From contig OX352774.1 in the NCBI GenBank assembly GCA_947095535.1, positions 233,951,825 through 234,015,824 of the forward strand: 64,000 nt of DNA, read 5' to 3'. The position numbers and the translations under genes were made by a program. Of this stretch, positions 61,885-64,000 are shown piece by piece (positions within the stretch are counted from its first letter, which is position 1; each line of letters begins with the position of its first letter). The notes below the pieces were generated by a model. The model saw nothing but the letters and a program-made list of their open reading frames with translations. It did no database searches and was not told where the DNA came from. This DNA is from Poecilobothrus nobilitatus. Lineage: Eukaryota > Arthropoda > Insecta > Diptera > Dolichopodidae.

Positions 61885-64000
61885 CTGAAAAATTAAAAAA
61901 AAAATTTTTTTTTTTAATATCATAAAAATATTTCTATATTATTTAATAAATTTTTTTTTTTACTGTACGTATACTTGCTTTTTCGGACTCACATTAACCA
62001 CAGTGAATAACAACCAATTTTAATAAAATGTTTTTATTTATTTGAAAAAGTTTAAAAGTGGTTTGAATTCGAAAAAAAAAAAAAAACTTCCAAAAAGAGA
62101 CCACAAAAATTTTAAAATCCTATTTAAACTGTAATGTCTGTTGTGATTTGATTTTACAGCTCTGTTTTTCACATACCAATCTTAACAAGGTGAATATTTA
62201 TTGTAAATTATTATTTACTTTACAGGTTGTAATTTCCACCAATTTACATATTTATAAATTAATTACATTTTTAGCAGATATTCAAAACAAAATTTTTGAA
62301 TAAATATATTAAAATTTTATTAGTTTGAATCTGTCCGTTAATCCTACCACCATCTGTTTATAAACTTTATACATCATATTATGTCATTATGAGATATAGC
62401 AGTGAAGTTTAAACTGTAAAAACACTAGACTATTCAAAAAAATTAATTTTATGGGAGACATATTTTAGAATTATTTACAGACTAGAAACAGTTCTCAAAG
62501 TCGAAAACAAAATCAACTTTACTGAGTATTTTTTTAATCTGAGAAGGTCAGAACGACAGAACATTTTTTCAGCTTTGGAAATTATGCAATATTTTAATAT
62601 GCAATTTGGTCATTTGGTATTCAAATTTTTTAGACTTTCCATATCCTCCAACTAATTTATTTTTTTGAGAGAACTAGTATTTTTTAAAATAGGCGCATGT
62701 TGTCTGTGAACAAATTTTGGTATTTCTGCCCGCTAAAAAGCAAGGAAGAGACAAAAATGTAAGATTTACTATTTTTGTATATGTGAAATCTTGATTCCTG
62801 TACAAATTTTTGTTCTATTTTAGATATTTTTAGTTTAAGGAAGTTCTCCTTAAATTAAAGAGAATTTCTTTTGATTATCAACATTTGGAAATGGTCTGTC
62901 TATAAAAATTTTAGGTTAATATAAAACTTCGCTTTTGTTTCCGTCTCTTTCTCTTTCTTACTTTAATTAAAATCCAATTAATTGTTTGTTAACTTTTTAT
63001 AACATATAATTACATGGTATTACACAAGTTAAACTTTATATGTAGAAGATAAAAAAAAATGTTACACAAATAAATTGTGAATTTATAGTCATATTATTAT
63101 TTAATAAAAAAAACTAGGTTGAACATTTTAACTCTATAACTTTGAAACCAAAAAAGTTAGGAAAGAGAAATTAATTTAAGATTACACAAATTATGAAAAA
63201 GTTTTAATGTTTTCCTTGAATTTTTAAGTTTTTTCCACATTTAATGTCAATTTTTGTAAATAATATTTGAGTTTCGTCTTATAAAGCTTTAAAAAGTTGT
63301 GAAAAAACATTTTTTAAACGTTTTCGTGTTCATATTTTTGTATTTTATTTGTAGAATAAGTACAAAAAATAATTTTTGGAATAAGTACCTACCTACATTT
63401 TGTTATTTGAGGTTATGTTTCTTTTGATTATAAAAATTATGTAAACATTAATAATTAACATTTATTCAAGTAAGTCGTAGTTTCCGTTTGGATAAAATGT
63501 ATAATTTTTTTTGAAAACCCATGGGTATTTGGTAGTCAGTGTGTTAAATTATGCTGTGGCCTTTTTTTTTTTTTAAATAAAAATTCATGAGACAAATCTA
63601 AATTATTTATGCTCAACTAATTTGTTTTGAAATTTTCAATCAATTTTTCAAATAAATTAAATTTTTTTTTTTTTGGTAAAAATTGACATTTTTTGTTAGT
63701 TATTACTTGAATATGTAAATTAAATATCATAAAACTAACATTTTAATAATAAATTGTGAAGTATTATACAAATAAATTACTTAAATTTTATAAATTCTAT
63801 TTTAAACTGTATACATTTTAACTATGTGTTATGTGTTATGTGCTATAGATATATAGTACATTACATAATTTGCAACTTTTCAAAAAGAATCTCTATAAGT
63901 TCGCTTTCAATATAGCCATAAACTCTCCCTCATTATTCTATTTCCATTCAATTCCTATTCCTATTATCAAAACGTACATTAACTCTGTATAAACAAATTT
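61885..64000. other. upstream of the first recognised Pvf exon
   Basis: Probably intronic, since the exon at 61673 begins in mid-codon after an acceptor. I saw no minus-strand segment with a start Met, hydrophobic signal peptide and donor in the needed phase. Apart from the diverged Rep-B fragment at 62271 it is A+T-rich DNA. Confidence 0.5.
62271..62600 (+). mobile_element. Rep-B element, heavily diverged left part
   Basis: 'tttttagcagatattcaaaa', 'gaatctgtccgttaatcc' and 'ttataaactttatacatca' align in order with the left end of Rep-B. It lies upstream of the first recognised Pvf exon, probably in another intron. Confidence 0.45.

Noticed and set aside
61704..61925. 73-codon plus-strand ORF opposite the Pvf exon
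   Set aside because: Antisense shadow of the minus-strand cystine-knot exon.

Overview
The window is eukaryotic nuclear DNA, almost certainly from an insect. It is extremely A+T-rich and gene-poor, full of homopolymer and microsatellite runs, interspersed repeats and decayed transposable elements. It has no bacterial-style gene packing, operons or ribosome binding sites. The order of insect cannot be fixed from the sequence.

One real protein-coding gene is recognisable. It lies on the minus strand across the right-hand 24 kb and is a PDGF/VEGF-related growth factor (Pvf family). Three coding exons can be joined through canonical GT/AG splice sites with compatible phases: 61884-61673, 43697-43414 and 39671-39557 (stop codon). 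Together they encode about 202 residues: a full eight-cysteine PDGF/VEGF cystine knot plus a cysteine-rich C-terminal tail. The 5' exon(s) with the start codon and signal peptide were not found and are probably beyond the right edge. The introns are about 18.0 kb and 3.7 kb and are loaded with repeats.

The rest is repeat landscape. Rep-A (GC-richer 'ctgccgcccc' units, locally tandem) lies at about 1.4-2.3, 3.7, 7.5-8.0, 16.9-17.2, 39.8-40.5 and 60.2-60.6 kb. Rep-B (ends built on GCACATTTCC, a TCCG-type microsatellite, internal ~478-bp duplication) has about nine copies on both strands. Rep-C (3' hairpin plus poly-A, SINE/LINE-tail style) lies at 9.7, 16.4 and 22.6 kb. Rep-D (internal tandem units, end motif 'acaaacgtaatg') lies at 20.3 and 25.3 kb. 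There is a tRNA-derived SINE family with four copies, one with a clear 11-bp target-site duplication (TSD). Three non-autonomous DNA transposons have terminal inverted repeats (TIRs) and TSDs: 3432-3945, 42099-42716 (TA) and 50219-50968 (TAA, PIF/Harbinger-like). A decayed non-LTR retrotransposon reverse-transcriptase relic lies near 6 kb, a tRNA-Glu-like sequence at 41.64 kb, and two unrecognised coding-like segments at 23.7-24.5 kb and 39.16-39.33 kb.

The left 39 kb holds no gene I can support; about 30.9-33.7 kb is almost pure A/T. No novel multi-gene system is visible. The most unusual material is the Rep-A/Rep-B repeat architecture and the unrecognised coding relics.
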